Positions 26,078 through 35,854 of a DNA stretch of 64,000 nt are shown here, in pieces. The translations under genes and the position numbers were made by a program. The DNA comes from Pseudomonas fluorescens. GTDB lineage: Bacteria; Pseudomonadota; Gammaproteobacteria; Pseudomonadales; Pseudomonadaceae. The notes under the pieces are model-generated. The model had not been told where the DNA came from. It saw nothing but the letters and a program-made list of their open reading frames with translations, and made no database searches. The stretch covers positions 109,611 to 173,610 of the forward strand of contig NZ_CABVII010000014.1 of the NCBI RefSeq assembly GCF_902497995.1. The letters run 5' to 3'. Position 1 is the first letter of the stretch, and each line of letters begins with the position of its first letter.

Positions 26078-27601
26078 ATGACCGTGATCAAGCAAGACGA
26101 CCTGATTCAGAGCGTTGCCGACGCCCTGCAGTTCATTTCCTATTACCACCCCGTGGATTTCATCCAGGCGATGCACGAGGCCTACCTGCGCGAAGAATCG
26201 CCAGCGGCCCGCGACTCCATGGCGCAGATCCTGATCAACTCGCGCATGTGCGCCACCGGCCACCGCCCGATCTGCCAGGACACCGGCATCGTCACCGTAT
26301 TCGTACGCGTGGGCATGGACGTGCGTTGGGATGGCGCCACCATGGGCCTGGACGACATGATCAACCAAGGCGTGCGCCAGGCCTACAACCTGCCGGAAAA
26401 CGTCCTGCGTGCCTCGATCCTCGCCGACCCGGCGGGCGCTCGCAAGAACACCAAAGACAACACCCCGGCCGTGATCCACTACTCCATCGTTCCGGGTAAT
26501 ACCGTGGAAGTGGACGTGGCGGCCAAGGGAGGCGGTTCCGAGAACAAGTCGAAAATGGCCATGCTCAACCCGTCCGACTCGATCGTCGACTGGGTCCTGA
26601 AAACCGTGCCGACCATGGGCGCCGGCTGGTGCCCACCGGGCATGCTCGGCATCGGCATCGGCGGCACCGCCGAGAAAGCCGCGGTGATGGCCAAGGAAGT
26701 GTTGATGGAATCCATCGACATCCACGAGCTGAAAAAGCGCGGCCCGTCCAACCGTATCGAAGAGATGCGCCTGGAGCTGTTCGAGAAGGTCAACCAACTG
26801 GGCATCGGTGCCCAGGGCCTGGGTGGCCTGACCACCGTGCTCGACGTGAAGATCATGGATTACCCGACCCACGCGGCTTCGTTGCCGGTGTGCATGATCC
26901 CCAACTGCGCCGCCACCCGTCACGCGCACTTCGTGCTCGACGGTTCCGGCCCGGCCTCCCTGGAAGCGCCACCGCTGGACGCCTACCCGGAAATCGTCTG
27001 GGAAGCCGGCCCGTCGGCCCGTCGCGTCAACCTCGACACCCTGACCCCGGAAGACGTGCAGAGCTGGAAGCCGGGCGAAACCGTCCTGCTCAACGGCAAG
27101 ATGCTCACCGGTCGCGACGCCGCGCACAAGCGCATGGTCGAGATGCTGAACAAGGGTGAAACCCTGCCGGTGGACCTCAAGGGTCGCTTCATCTACTACG
27201 TCGGTCCGGTCGACCCGGTACGCGAAGAAGTAGTGGGCCCTGCCGGTCCGACCACCGCGACGCGGATGGACAAGTTCACCCGCCAGATCCTCGAGCAAAC
27301 CGGCCTGCTGGGCATGATCGGCAAATCCGAGCGCGGCCCGACCGCCATCGAAGCGATCAAGGACCACAAAGCCGTTTACCTGATGGCGGTTGGCGGCGCG
27401 GCTTACCTGGTGGCGCAAGCCATCAAGAAATCCCGCGTGGTGGCTTTCGCCGAACTGGGCATGGAAGCGATCTACGAGTTCGACGTCAAGGACATGCCGG
27501 TGACGGTTGCTGTGGATAGCAAGGGTGAGTCGGTGCACATCACGGGTCCTGCTATCTGGCAGCAGAAGATCAGTGAAAGTCTGGCGGTGGAAGTGCAATA
27601 A
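26078..27601 (+). CDS. fumA: Class I (4Fe-4S) fumarate hydratase
   Basis: Class I fumarase interconverts fumarate and L-malate in the TCA cycle, using an oxygen-labile 4Fe-4S cluster. The 507-residue product begins MTVIKQDDLIQSVADALQFI. Cluster-ligand regions CATGHRPICQDTGI and VCMIPNCAATRH are visible, as is GGGSENKSK in the middle. ATG 26078 has AGAGGAG upstream, and 2026 bp downstream no other TCA gene follows. Iron limitation would impair it, which may explain the hairpin-rich leader. Confidence 0.95.
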   Translation: MTVIKQDDLIQSVADALQFISYYHPVDFIQAMHEAYLREESPAARDSMAQILINSRMCATGHRPICQDTGIVTVFVRVGMDVRWDGATMGLDDMINQGVRQAYNLPENVLRASILADPAGARKNTKDNTPAVIHYSIVPGNTVEVDVAAKGGGSENKSKMAMLNPSDSIVDWVLKTVPTMGAGWCPPGMLGIGIGGTAEKAAVMAKEVLMESIDIHELKKRGPSNRIEEMRLELFEKVNQLGIGAQGLGGLTTVLDVKIMDYPTHAASLPVCMIPNCAATRHAHFVLDGSGPASLEAPPLDAYPEIVWEAGPSARRVNLDTLTPEDVQSWKPGETVLLNGKMLTGRDAAHKRMVEMLNKGETLPVDLKGRFIYYVGPVDPVREEVVGPAGPTTATRMDKFTRQILEQTGLLGMIGKSERGPTAIEAIKDHKAVYLMAVGGAAYLVAQAIKKSRVVAFAELGMEAIYEFDVKDMPVTVAVDSKGESVHITGPAIWQQKISESLAVEVQ

Positions 27602-27622
27602 ACTGCGCTGAAACGCCTGATT

Positions 27623-27663
27623 AAAAAAACCGGCCCGTCGGCAGCGACAGGCCGGTTTTTTTT
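27623..27663 (+). terminator. fumA intrinsic terminator
   Basis: A poly-A/CCGGCC arm (27623-27634) pairs with GGCCGG and an eight-T run (27650-27663), 22 bp past the fumA stop. The A/T symmetry would let it work in both directions. Confidence 0.9.
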
Positions 27664-27795
27664 GGTTCAAGAGAACCTGGTGTTCATTTCGTGCCGATTA
27701 AATCGCGGTGACCTGTCAGTTGTGACAGGTCACAAGCCTTGCATCCCCTGATAAGTTGAACGCACTCGTTGCTTTCCTTTCAAGTGGAAATAGAA

Positions 27796-30700
27796 ATGGC
27801 CACGGAAGAACAAAAAGGCTCCATCAATATTTCAGCCCCCGCCCAACCCAAAATAGGCGGGGCCATTGCCAGTTTTGGCGGCTGGGGAGCAGTGGGCACC
27901 ACCGGTTCAGCTTCTCTGGAATTGCCACTGCCTGTTTCCAACGCACCCAACCGTGGCCTGGCGCCCGCCCTTTCGCTCGGTTACGGCAGCCATGTAGGCA
28001 ACAGTCAGTTTGGTATCGGATGGCATTTGACCGTCAACGCCATTACGGTGCGCACGAGCAAGGGTGTTCCACTTTATGACCAACGCAAGGATCTGATCGT
28101 AGGCCCCGACGGTGAAACCTGGATGCCGGAGCTCGATGCCAGCGGCGAGCTCGTCGAAACACCCCATACCATTGGCGCGACGACCTATCGAAGAGTCCGA
28201 TACCAACCCCGGATCGAGGGCGGTTTCGCCAAAATCGAGAGGTGGCTCACTGACAACGACGCGGCAGGCTTCTGGCTGATTCATAGCGCCGACGGCAGCA
28301 TTCATATGTATGGCAAGACGTTGGCGTCGCGCCGGGCCGAACCCCGGGATGACGGTAAACCTCAGGAACCCGAACGAGTGGGAGTGTGGCTGCTGGACGA
28401 GACCGTCACCACTCGCGGTGAGCACATCGTCTATGAGTACAAGGCGGAAACGGAAGCGCCCAGCGCACCGCAGTTTCGCGATTACCGCGCCCAGCGATAT
28501 CTGCACCGGGTGCTTTATGGCAATGCAGTACCGGAACCGACGCTGTACTCCTTGAAAGCCGGTTGGGAGGATGTGCATTTCCACTTTCATCTGCTGTTCG
28601 ACTATGGCGAACGCAGTCACGATCTTACGACAACACCGGCCTATGGCCCGCCCTACCTACAGGACGGCGACCCGTTCGGCGATTGGCTCGAACGCAGCGA
28701 CCCCTTCTGGAATCACGACTACGGTTTTGAATTGGGCACTCGACGCCTGTGCCGTCAAGTGTTGATGTTTCACCATTTCACCGCCGAGCTGGGTGACTCG
28801 CCGATCCTGGTTCAGCGCCTGTTGCTGGAGCACCACAAGGGGGATCTGGACTACCACCATTTGACCGCCGCCCACCTTCAGGCTTTTGACGGCCAGGGAA
28901 AAGTGGAAAGCCGGCCACCCATGGAGTTCAGCTACGCGCCTTTTGAGCTCGACGGAAAACAGCCCGGCTGGAAAACCTTTCCTGAGATGCCGGGGCTCAA
29001 CGACGGCCAGCGCTACCAGTTGGTGGACTTGTACGGCAAAGGTATGCCGGGCATCTTATGCCGCTATGACAAGGGATGGTACTACCGCGAACCGTTGCGC
29101 GCCGACAGCGGCGGCGATGACGTGCGCTATGGCGATCTGCAAGAACTGCCGAACATTGCGCTGGCCGACAGCAGCAAAACCATGCGCCAGACCCTCAGCG
29201 ACCTGAACGGTGACGGCAAGCTGGAATGGGGGCTGCACGCCCCGACCATGAGTGGTTTTTTCACGATGCACCCCGACCGTCAGTGGTCGACGTTCGTCAC
29301 CTACAAAGCCTTCCCGTTGGAATACTTCCATCCCCAGGCGCAAATGGCCGATCTGGTGGGCGACGGTCGGACCCATGTGGCCCTGATCGGCGGCAACAGC
29401 GTGCGTCTATACACCAACCTGGGTGATGACAAAGGTTTCAGTGCAGGTCGTGATGTTGAGCACGACGATGACGCCCTGCCATTGCCGAGCAGTTCGCAAA
29501 CGGAAGTGGTGGGCTTCAGCGACGTGTTGGGCAGTGGTAAACAGCACCTGTTCCGTATTCGCCACAACAGCCTGGAGTGCTGGCCGAACCTGGGCCACGG
29601 TCGCTTTGGACAACGGATCGAACTCACTGCGCCCAACATCCCCTACGAGCATTTCAACGCGTCGCAGGTGTTGCTGGCGGATCTCGACGGCTCAGGCGCA
29701 GCTGACCTGATCTACCTGGAATCCGACCGCCTGCGCGTATTCATGAACCATTGCGGCAAGGGCTTCGCCAGCGACTCCATCGACCTGCCCTGGCCGGATG
29801 GCGTGCGTTACGACCGCTTGTGCCAGGTCACCACGGCTGACTTGCTGGGACTGGGCTGCACCAGCCTTGTCCTGACCGTACCGCACATGTCCCCGCGGCA
29901 CTGGCGCTATGACTTCGTCCACGCCAAGCCCTACCTGGTGAATCGCAGCAACAACAACATGGGCGCCCTGAGCTTCATCGACTACCGCAGTTCGGCGCAG
30001 GAATTCCTCGATGAGGAATACGAGTACCACCAGATCGACCAAGATCAGGTCGTCGAATCCGGCGTGCCGTTCGCGATGCATCTGGTCAAACGTCAAACCC
30101 AGGTCGACGAAATCACCGGTAACCGGCTGACCCAAGTGATGAGCTACCGTCAGGGTTATTACGATCCTTTTGAACGCGAGTTCCGCGGCTTTGGCCTGTT
30201 GCTGCAAACCGACACCGAGGCCAGCGAGGCGGAACGCGCGAGCGTGGGGTTCACGGCGCCAATCCTGAGCAAGACCTGGTTTCATACAGGGCAATTCATT
30301 GATCAGACCAGGGTCGGCTACTACGCCGGGGACTCACAAGCCAAGCCGTTGGAAACCACCCGGTTGGAACGTTTCCACCTGCGAGACCGGGCAGCAGAGC
30401 CCGTCGAACCACCGGACGAGCCAACCGCCCGGGAGATCGCCCGCGCCCTTAGCGGCTCGACACTGCGCACTGAAGTGTTTGCTGCCGACACGCCAGAGGT
30501 GCCCTATGCGGTGGCAGAGCATCGCTTTCAGGTACGCATACTGCGCGCGAAAAGCGAGCACTACCCTTATGCGGTACTGCAACCCATGGCACTGGAATCG
30601 ATCAGCTATCAGTACGAACCTGAAATGCCCGATGACCCACGGTGCGAACATTCGCTCAATCTGAGATGGGACGAGTATGGCAACCTGCTCCACGCCTGCG

Positions 30701-32433
30701 TTGTCTACTACGCCCGGCGCAAAACCGACGCTGCCCCGCCCTTTGAAGACGAATACGATAACCGCTGGTGGAAGGACGCCCACGACGATGCGCAACAGTG
30801 CTGGTATATGACTGAATCCAAAGCCGAATACATTCACCTCAATCGTGACGACTGGGAACCCCTGACGCCCTTCCGACTGGGACTGCCCTACCGGGAACGC
30901 AGCAATGCGCTGGTATTGGACAAGGCGCAGCTGACCATCGAAGACATCCACCATGATAACTTCGTCGAGTGGAGCGAGGACGATGGTGAATGGGCAAAAC
31001 TATCAGTGCTCGCCGGAATGTCCATGCAGTTCTATATCGATCCAGCCACCGGCCTGACGATGGAAAAGAGCAAGGCGACGGTCCATGCGCTGCCGGGCTA
31101 CGTGGAAATCGCCGAACTGGATGCCAAGGCCTTGAGTGCTTACGACAAGCTCAAGGATGACAATGGCGACATGCCTTTCAACCTCAAGGAAAAGCTTGAA
31201 TCACCTGAGGTGGGGTACCACATCATGCCGTGGTTTTTGCCCGAGGTCGAACCCGCTGAACCTGCCGACCCGACCGACGCGAAGCACTACCTGTGGTCCG
31301 TGCATCGTGGTTTCCCCAGCTACCATGGCGCGGAGGGCTTCTACAACATCAAACAGTTCCAGCAGACGCAGAGCCACGGCATCACCAAAGTCACCTACGA
31401 CCCCTACTGGTGCCTGCACACTGCCATCGAACTGCCAGACGGTTGCATCACCCAAACCCTGAACACCGATTACTGCACGTTCCTGCCCGCGGCCATCGAA
31501 GATCCTAATCGCAATATTCAGGAAGCGCGCTACAACGCCTTCGGCGAAGTGCTGGTCACCAGTTTTTATGGCACCGAGCTGGGTGTGGAGGTCGGCTTCG
31601 ATCCGCTCACCGACTATGTGAGACCCGACGACCGCAGCCCGGCCACTGCCATCGACACGCCCAAAACAGCCATCGGTAATTACGCCATGGCCATGTTCAG
31701 TGATGCGTTCAGTTGGATGGGGCAGATACCGGCGAGCGAGTCGCCGAGCGACGATTGGCTGGAGTGGGCACGCGCAGAAGGCTTTGTCCTGCCCAGTCGG
31801 CACCTCTGCGACCGCGCCCGTCAGCATCTGTCGGGGCTCGAAAACCCCAGCGAAAACGAAAAGCTTCTGCAGCAATATGTCGACGACGCCCACCGGGAAC
31901 CGGTCCACGTCGCGACCTTGCAGGCGGACCGCTATCCGGGCGATCCGGAGCTGCAGATCCGCATCGCGATCATCCATCAGGATGGCTTCGGCCGGGTGTT
32001 GCAGACCAAGCAGGAAGTCGAACCCGGCAAGGCCTGGGTGGTGGCGGACGACGGCACCTTGAAACTCAAGGAGGACAACACGCCCGAAGAAGCCGAAGCC
32101 GTGCGCCGCTGGCGCGTCAGCGAACCGGTCGAATACAACAACAAGGGCGAAAAAGTACGGATCTACCGGCCTTACTTCGCCGATAAGTTCCAACGCATCA
32201 AGGACGAGTCGCTACGCGCGTTCGCCTATCACGATCAACAGTTCTACGACGCCGCCGGCCGCCCGACCCACACCGTACTGGCGAAAAAAATGGCGCAAGG
32301 GCCCGATTCGGAGCTCCTGCCATTGCGCCGGGAGATGCGCTATCGCTGCTGGTACACCATCGCGTTCGATGAAAACGACTTGTTCGACCCGCCACCGCCT
32401 GCGAAAAAGCGCAATGGCTGGACCCTCCATTGA
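27796..32433 (+). CDS. Tc-toxin component B-like protein (SpvB / TcdB-middle domains), orphan
   Basis: A 1545-residue protein resembling the TcB half of Tc toxins. An SpvB-type N-terminus (GWGAVGTTGSASLELPLPV, LSLGYGSHVGNSQFGIGWHL) is followed by FG-GAP-like beta-propeller repeats (LSDLNGDGKLEWGL, MADLVGDGRTHVAL, LLADLDGSGAADLIYL) and the TcdB middle region (FIDYRSSAQEFLDEEYEY). A C-terminal part (HQDGFGRVLQTKQEVEPG, YDAAGRPTHTVLAK) matches the usual TcB length. In working toxins TcB forms a cocoon with an Rhs-type TcC carrying the toxic tail and docks on TcA; neither gene is present here. No secretion signal is seen. ATG 27796 has GTGGAAA upstream. A hairpin terminator closes the gene, so it is a single-gene unit. 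Confidence 0.85.
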   Translation: MATEEQKGSINISAPAQPKIGGAIASFGGWGAVGTTGSASLELPLPVSNAPNRGLAPALSLGYGSHVGNSQFGIGWHLTVNAITVRTSKGVPLYDQRKDLIVGPDGETWMPELDASGELVETPHTIGATTYRRVRYQPRIEGGFAKIERWLTDNDAAGFWLIHSADGSIHMYGKTLASRRAEPRDDGKPQEPERVGVWLLDETVTTRGEHIVYEYKAETEAPSAPQFRDYRAQRYLHRVLYGNAVPEPTLYSLKAGWEDVHFHFHLLFDYGERSHDLTTTPAYGPPYLQDGDPFGDWLERSDPFWNHDYGFELGTRRLCRQVLMFHHFTAELGDSPILVQRLLLEHHKGDLDYHHLTAAHLQAFDGQGKVESRPPMEFSYAPFELDGKQPGWKTFPEMPGLNDGQRYQLVDLYGKGMPGILCRYDKGWYYREPLRADSGGDDVRYGDLQELPNIALADSSKTMRQTLSDLNGDGKLEWGLHAPTMSGFFTMHPDRQWSTFVTYKAFPLEYFHPQAQMADLVGDGRTHVALIGGNSVRLYTNLGDDKGFSAGRDVEHDDDALPLPSSSQTEVVGFSDVLGSGKQHLFRIRHNSLECWPNLGHGRFGQRIELTAPNIPYEHFNASQVLLADLDGSGAADLIYLESDRLRVFMNHCGKGFASDSIDLPWPDGVRYDRLCQVTTADLLGLGCTSLVLTVPHMSPRHWRYDFVHAKPYLVNRSNNNMGALSFIDYRSSAQEFLDEEYEYHQIDQDQVVESGVPFAMHLVKRQTQVDEITGNRLTQVMSYRQGYYDPFEREFRGFGLLLQTDTEASEAERASVGFTAPILSKTWFHTGQFIDQTRVGYYAGDSQAKPLETTRLERFHLRDRAAEPVEPPDEPTAREIARALSGSTLRTEVFAADTPEVPYAVAEHRFQVRILRAKSEHYPYAVLQPMALESISYQYEPEMPDDPRCEHSLNLRWDEYGNLLHACVVYYARRKTDAAPPFEDEYDNRWWKDAHDDAQQCWYMTESKAEYIHLNRDDWEPLTPFRLGLPYRERSNALVLDKAQLTIEDIHHDNFVEWSEDDGEWAKLSVLAGMSMQFYIDPATGLTMEKSKATVHALPGYVEIAELDAKALSAYDKLKDDNGDMPFNLKEKLESPEVGYHIMPWFLPEVEPAEPADPTDAKHYLWSVHRGFPSYHGAEGFYNIKQFQQTQSHGITKVTYDPYWCLHTAIELPDGCITQTLNTDYCTFLPAAIEDPNRNIQEARYNAFGEVLVTSFYGTELGVEVGFDPLTDYVRPDDRSPATAIDTPKTAIGNYAMAMFSDAFSWMGQIPASESPSDDWLEWARAEGFVLPSRHLCDRARQHLSGLENPSENEKLLQQYVDDAHREPVHVATLQADRYPGDPELQIRIAIIHQDGFGRVLQTKQEVEPGKAWVVADDGTLKLKEDNTPEEAEAVRRWRVSEPVEYNNKGEKVRIYRPYFADKFQRIKDESLRAFAYHDQQFYDAAGRPTHTVLAKKMAQGPDSELLPLRREMRYRCWYTIAFDENDLFDPPPPAKKRNGWTLH

Positions 32434-32459
32434 ACACAGATCGAGCCAGGGAGGCCACT

Positions 32460-32491
32460 GGCGCAAGATAGCTCACATGCTATCTTGCGCC
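32460..32491. terminator. Strong hairpin after the TcB-like gene
   Basis: GGCGCAAGATAGC (32460-32472) and GCTATCTTGCGCC (32479-32491) form a perfect 13-bp stem with a 6-nt loop, 26 bp after the TcB stop and 26 bp before mifS. The T-run is weak, so it may stop transcription only partly. Confidence 0.75.
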
Positions 32492-32517
32492 TCCTTCGAT
32501 TGGCCTGACTACCGCCC

Positions 32518-34284
32518 ATGCTCCCAACACCCCGCCCCCTGCGCCTGACGCTCTATACCTTTGTTATCGTTGCCGGCGCAGCCCTCGCAGCCACCCTGGC
32601 CATCCGTCACGCCGAACGCCAGGCCCTGGTGGAGGACGCTGCCCGCGCCAATCAGCAATTGGGTCTCTACGCCACATCGCTGCACACCCTGATCGAACGC
32701 TACCGCGCCCTGCCCGCCGTGCTCGCCCTGGACCCGGAACTGCGTTCGGCACTCAAGGGCCCGCTGAGCCCTGAGCACCAGGACGCGCTGAACCGCAAAC
32801 TGGAAAAAATCAACGGTGCAGCCGAATCCTCGACCCTGGAACTGCTCGATCACACCGGCCTTGCCATCGCGGCCAGCAATTGGCGTTTGCCCAGCAGTTA
32901 CGTCGGCCATAACTACAGTTTTCGCCCCTATTTCAGCCAGACCCGCACCCAGGGCACCGGGCGCTTTTATGCGGTGGGGGTGACCAGCGGGATTCCCGGT
33001 TACTTCCTGTCCAGTGCGGTCACCGATGACGATGGCCGGTTTCTCGGCGCGATGGTGGTGAAGCTCGAGTTTCCGCAACTGGAGCGCGAATGGCGCCAGG
33101 GCAGCGACACGCTGCTGGTCAGTGACGCACGCGGAATCATTTTCATCGCCAACCAACCGGGCTGGCGCTATCGCCTGTTGCAACCGCTGAACGACAGCGA
33201 TCATGCCGAGCTCAAAGCCACCCGCCAATACGACAAACAGCCGCTGACGCTGCTGGACTATCAATCCCTGCACCGCTTCGACGACGACAGTGATCTGACA
33301 CGGGTCGATGGCCCTGACGGCAAGGCCGATTACCTGTGGGAATCCCTGCCGCTGGCCGCCGAAGGCTGGACGCTGCACCTGCTGCGCCGCCCGCAAGTGG
33401 CCTTTGAAGATGTGCGCAATGCGGCGCTGGCCGCTGCCGGGTTGTGGCTGGCGCTGGTATTCCTGCTGCTGTTCCTCAACCAGCGCTGGCGTCTGGCGAA
33501 AATGCGCCAGCGCAGTCGCGAAGAGCTCGAACAGCTTGTACAAGAGCGTACTCGCGACCTGCGCACGGCTCAGGACGGTCTGGTGCAATCGGCCAAACTC
33601 GCCGCCCTCGGCCAGATGTCTGCCGCGCTGGCTCATGAAATCAACCAGCCGCTGACCGCCCAGCGCATGCAGCTTGCTACCCTGAGGCTCCTGCTCGATC
33701 ACGGTCGAGTCGATGAGGCCTACAAGGCGCTCAAGCCGGTGGATGACATGCTGACGCGCATGGCCGCCCTCACCGGTCATTTGAAAACCTTCGCCCGCAA
33801 AAGCCCCAGCGGCTTGCGCGAACGCCTGGACCTGGCGGCGGTGGTGGACCAATCGCTGCAGCTGCTCGACACCCGCCTGCGCGATGAACAGGTGAGCACG
33901 GTGTTGCATCTGACCCGTCCGGCCTGGGTGCGCGGCGATGCGATTCGCCTGGAACAGGTGCTGATCAATCTGCTGCGCAACGCCCTCGATGCGATGCGGG
34001 ACAAACCCTGCAAGCGCCTGGAAATCCGCCTCGAAGCTGACGAACAACTATGGCGCCTGAGCGTGATCGACAACGGCAGCGGCATCGCCGAGGAAAACCT
34101 GGCGAAGGTGTTCGATCCGTTCTTCACCACCAAACCGGTGGGCGATGGCCTGGGCATCGGCCTGGCGGTATCCTTCGCCATCGTGCACGAATCGGGCGGA
34201 CGCCTGAGTGCCGCTAATCACGACAACGGCGCGGTGTTCACCCTCACCTTGCCGATCGATCCAGAGGCCAATGGCGCATGCTGA
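32518..34284 (+). CDS. mifS: MifS/DctB-type sensor histidine kinase
   Basis: A 588-residue membrane sensor kinase that, with MifR, responds to alpha-ketoglutarate or other dicarboxylates in Pseudomonas. TM1 lies at about residues 13-32, a periplasmic double-PAS/Cache sensor (about 40-295) with FRPYFSQ and FYAVGVTSGIPGYFLSS follows, and TM2 is at about 303-322. The coiled linker leads to the H-box AALAHEINQPLTAQ, N-box LLRNALDAM, and G-boxes DNGSGI and GDGLGIGLAV. It overlaps mifR by 7 bp. DctB is the alternative name; the linked kgtP supports the MifS assignment. Confidence 0.85.
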   Translation: MLPTPRPLRLTLYTFVIVAGAALAATLAIRHAERQALVEDAARANQQLGLYATSLHTLIERYRALPAVLALDPELRSALKGPLSPEHQDALNRKLEKINGAAESSTLELLDHTGLAIAASNWRLPSSYVGHNYSFRPYFSQTRTQGTGRFYAVGVTSGIPGYFLSSAVTDDDGRFLGAMVVKLEFPQLEREWRQGSDTLLVSDARGIIFIANQPGWRYRLLQPLNDSDHAELKATRQYDKQPLTLLDYQSLHRFDDDSDLTRVDGPDGKADYLWESLPLAAEGWTLHLLRRPQVAFEDVRNAALAAAGLWLALVFLLLFLNQRWRLAKMRQRSREELEQLVQERTRDLRTAQDGLVQSAKLAALGQMSAALAHEINQPLTAQRMQLATLRLLLDHGRVDEAYKALKPVDDMLTRMAALTGHLKTFARKSPSGLRERLDLAAVVDQSLQLLDTRLRDEQVSTVLHLTRPAWVRGDAIRLEQVLINLLRNALDAMRDKPCKRLEIRLEADEQLWRLSVIDNGSGIAEENLAKVFDPFFTTKPVGDGLGIGLAVSFAIVHESGGRLSAANHDNGAVFTLTLPIDPEANGAC

Positions 34285-35612
34285 ACTCAGTGATAGTGGT
34301 CGACGATGAAAGCAGCATCCGCGACGCCGTACAACAATGGCTGAGCCTGTCGGGTTTCGAGGTGCAGCTGTTCAGCCGTGCCGATGAATGCCTGGCGCAG
34401 TTGCCGAAACATTTCCCCGGGGTGATCCTCAGCGACGTGCGCATGCCTGGCATGACCGGCCTGGAACTGCTGGCCGAAGTGCAGCGACGCGATGCCGATC
34501 TGCCGGTGATCCTCCTGACCGGCCACGGCGATGTGCCGATGGCGGTCGAGGCGATGCGCGATGGCGCCTACGACTTCCTCGAAAAGCCCTTCAGCCCCGA
34601 AACCCTGCTTGGCAGCCTGCGTCGCGCGCTGGACAAGCGCCGGCTGGTCCTGGAAAACCGTGCCCTGCACGAGCAGGCGGACAATCGCGCCAAACTCGAT
34701 GCCACGCTGCTGGGCGTATCCCGGGGCTTGCAGACCTTGCGCCGGCAAGTGCTGGACCTGGCGGCGCTGCCGGTCAACGTGCTGATCCGCGGTGAAACCG
34801 GCAGCGGCAAGGAGCTGGTTGCCCGTTGCCTGCATGACTTCGGGCCACGAGCAGCCAAGCCGTTCGTGGCCTTGAACTGCGCAGCGATCCCCGAGCAGTT
34901 GTTCGAGGCCGAGCTGTTCGGTCATGAGAGCGGTGCGTTCACCGGCGCTCAGGGCAAGCGCATCGGCAAGCTCGAATACGCCGATGGCGGCACGCTGTTT
35001 CTGGATGAAATCGAAAGCATGCCCCTGGCCCAGCAGGTGAAATTGCTGCGCGTATTGCAGGAGCAGAAGCTGGAGCGACTGGGCTCCAATCAGAGCATCC
35101 GCGTGGATTTGCGGATCATCGCCGCGACCAAACCCGACTTGCTGGACGAAGCTCGGGCCGGACGCTTTCGCGAGGATCTGGCCTACCGCTTGAATGTGGC
35201 CGAGTTGCGCTTGCCACCGTTGCGCGATCGTCGCGAAGACATCCCGCTGTTGTTCGAGTCGTTTGCGCAGAATGCCGCCGAGCGTCTGGGGCGAACTTTC
35301 CCACCCTTGAGCGGGCCGCAGTTGAGCCATCTGCTGAACCACGACTGGCCAGGCAACGTGCGTGAACTGGCGAACGTCGCCGAGCGTCAGGTGCTGGGAC
35401 TGGACGAGCCGGAACCGCCGGGCATCGATCCCGGGCAGTCGCTGGCGGCGCAGCAGGAAGCGTTTGAAGCGCATTGCCTGCGCGCGGCATTGACCCGGCA
35501 TAAAGGTGATGTGAAAGCGGTGCTCGAAGAACTGCAACTGCCGCGCCGCACCTTTAATGAAAAGATGCAACGGCATGGGCTGACCCGGGAGATGTTTGTG
35601 CAAGGCAGCTGA
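34278..35612 (+). CDS. mifR: MifR/DctD-type sigma-54 response regulator
   Basis: A 444-residue NtrC-class activator. The receiver domain (1-120) has VVDDESS, the phosphoacceptor Asp in LSDVRMPGMTG and the conserved Lys in EKPF. The AAA+ domain has GETGSGKELVAR (Walker A), the sigma-54-contacting GAFTGA loop and GGTLFLDEIESMP. A Fis-type helix-turn-helix ends the protein (VLEELQLPRRTFNEKMQRHGL in part). It should phosphorylate-dependently activate the -24/-12 promoter in front of kgtP 250 bp downstream. The overlap with mifS gives co-expression. Confidence 0.9.
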   Translation: MLNSVIVVDDESSIRDAVQQWLSLSGFEVQLFSRADECLAQLPKHFPGVILSDVRMPGMTGLELLAEVQRRDADLPVILLTGHGDVPMAVEAMRDGAYDFLEKPFSPETLLGSLRRALDKRRLVLENRALHEQADNRAKLDATLLGVSRGLQTLRRQVLDLAALPVNVLIRGETGSGKELVARCLHDFGPRAAKPFVALNCAAIPEQLFEAELFGHESGAFTGAQGKRIGKLEYADGGTLFLDEIESMPLAQQVKLLRVLQEQKLERLGSNQSIRVDLRIIAATKPDLLDEARAGRFREDLAYRLNVAELRLPPLRDRREDIPLLFESFAQNAAERLGRTFPPLSGPQLSHLLNHDWPGNVRELANVAERQVLGLDEPEPPGIDPGQSLAAQQEAFEAHCLRAALTRHKGDVKAVLEELQLPRRTFNEKMQRHGLTREMFVQGS

Positions 35613-35631
35613 ATCTGGAGTGTCTGGACTG

Positions 35632-35733
35632 GCCTCTTCGCGGGCAAGCCCGCCCCCCACAGTGCTCAAGGGTGTCCACACATTATGTGATTGCCACAAA
35701 TCCTGAGGGAGCGGGCTTGCCCGCGAAGAGGCC
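35632..35733. repeat. REPIN-type inverted REP pair
   Basis: GGCCTCTTCGCGGGCAAGCC (from 35632) faces GGGAGCGGGCTTGCCCGCGA (35707 onward, ending GAGGCC) across about 45 bp. It sits between mifR and the regulatory sites of kgtP, so it may insulate the two transcripts. Confidence 0.85.
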
Positions 35734-35764
35734 AGCACTGACAACACAACGCCACTCCCCCGAT

Positions 35765-35814
35765 AAGCAATTTTCCGCTCACGGCAACCTTAAACCAAGC
35801 GGATTTCCGCTCAC
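35765..35814 (+). promoter_or_regulatory. Two direct 18-bp repeats, candidate MifR upstream activating sites
   Basis: AAGCAATTTTCCGCTCAC (35765-35782) and AAGCGGATTTCCGCTCAC (35797-35814) match at 15 of 18 positions, and their starts are 32 bp apart, about three helical turns. The second contains a palindrome AGCGGA-TT-TCCGCT. They lie about 40-90 bp upstream of the -24/-12 promoter, the position expected of NtrC-type activator sites. Binding by MifR is inferred from location and pattern. Confidence 0.65.
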
Positions 35815-35854
35815 CCATGCTCCAACCCCCCCTCTAAACCGGCCCTCTCCCCGA

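Noticed and set aside
25889..27670. 593-codon open frame on the reverse strand
   Set aside because: Antisense to fumA; composition is that of a reversed GC-rich gene.
32434..32517. Start of a TcC partner gene after the TcB-like gene
   Set aside because: Only a hairpin and the mifS leader are present; there is no Rhs repeat or second toxin frame.
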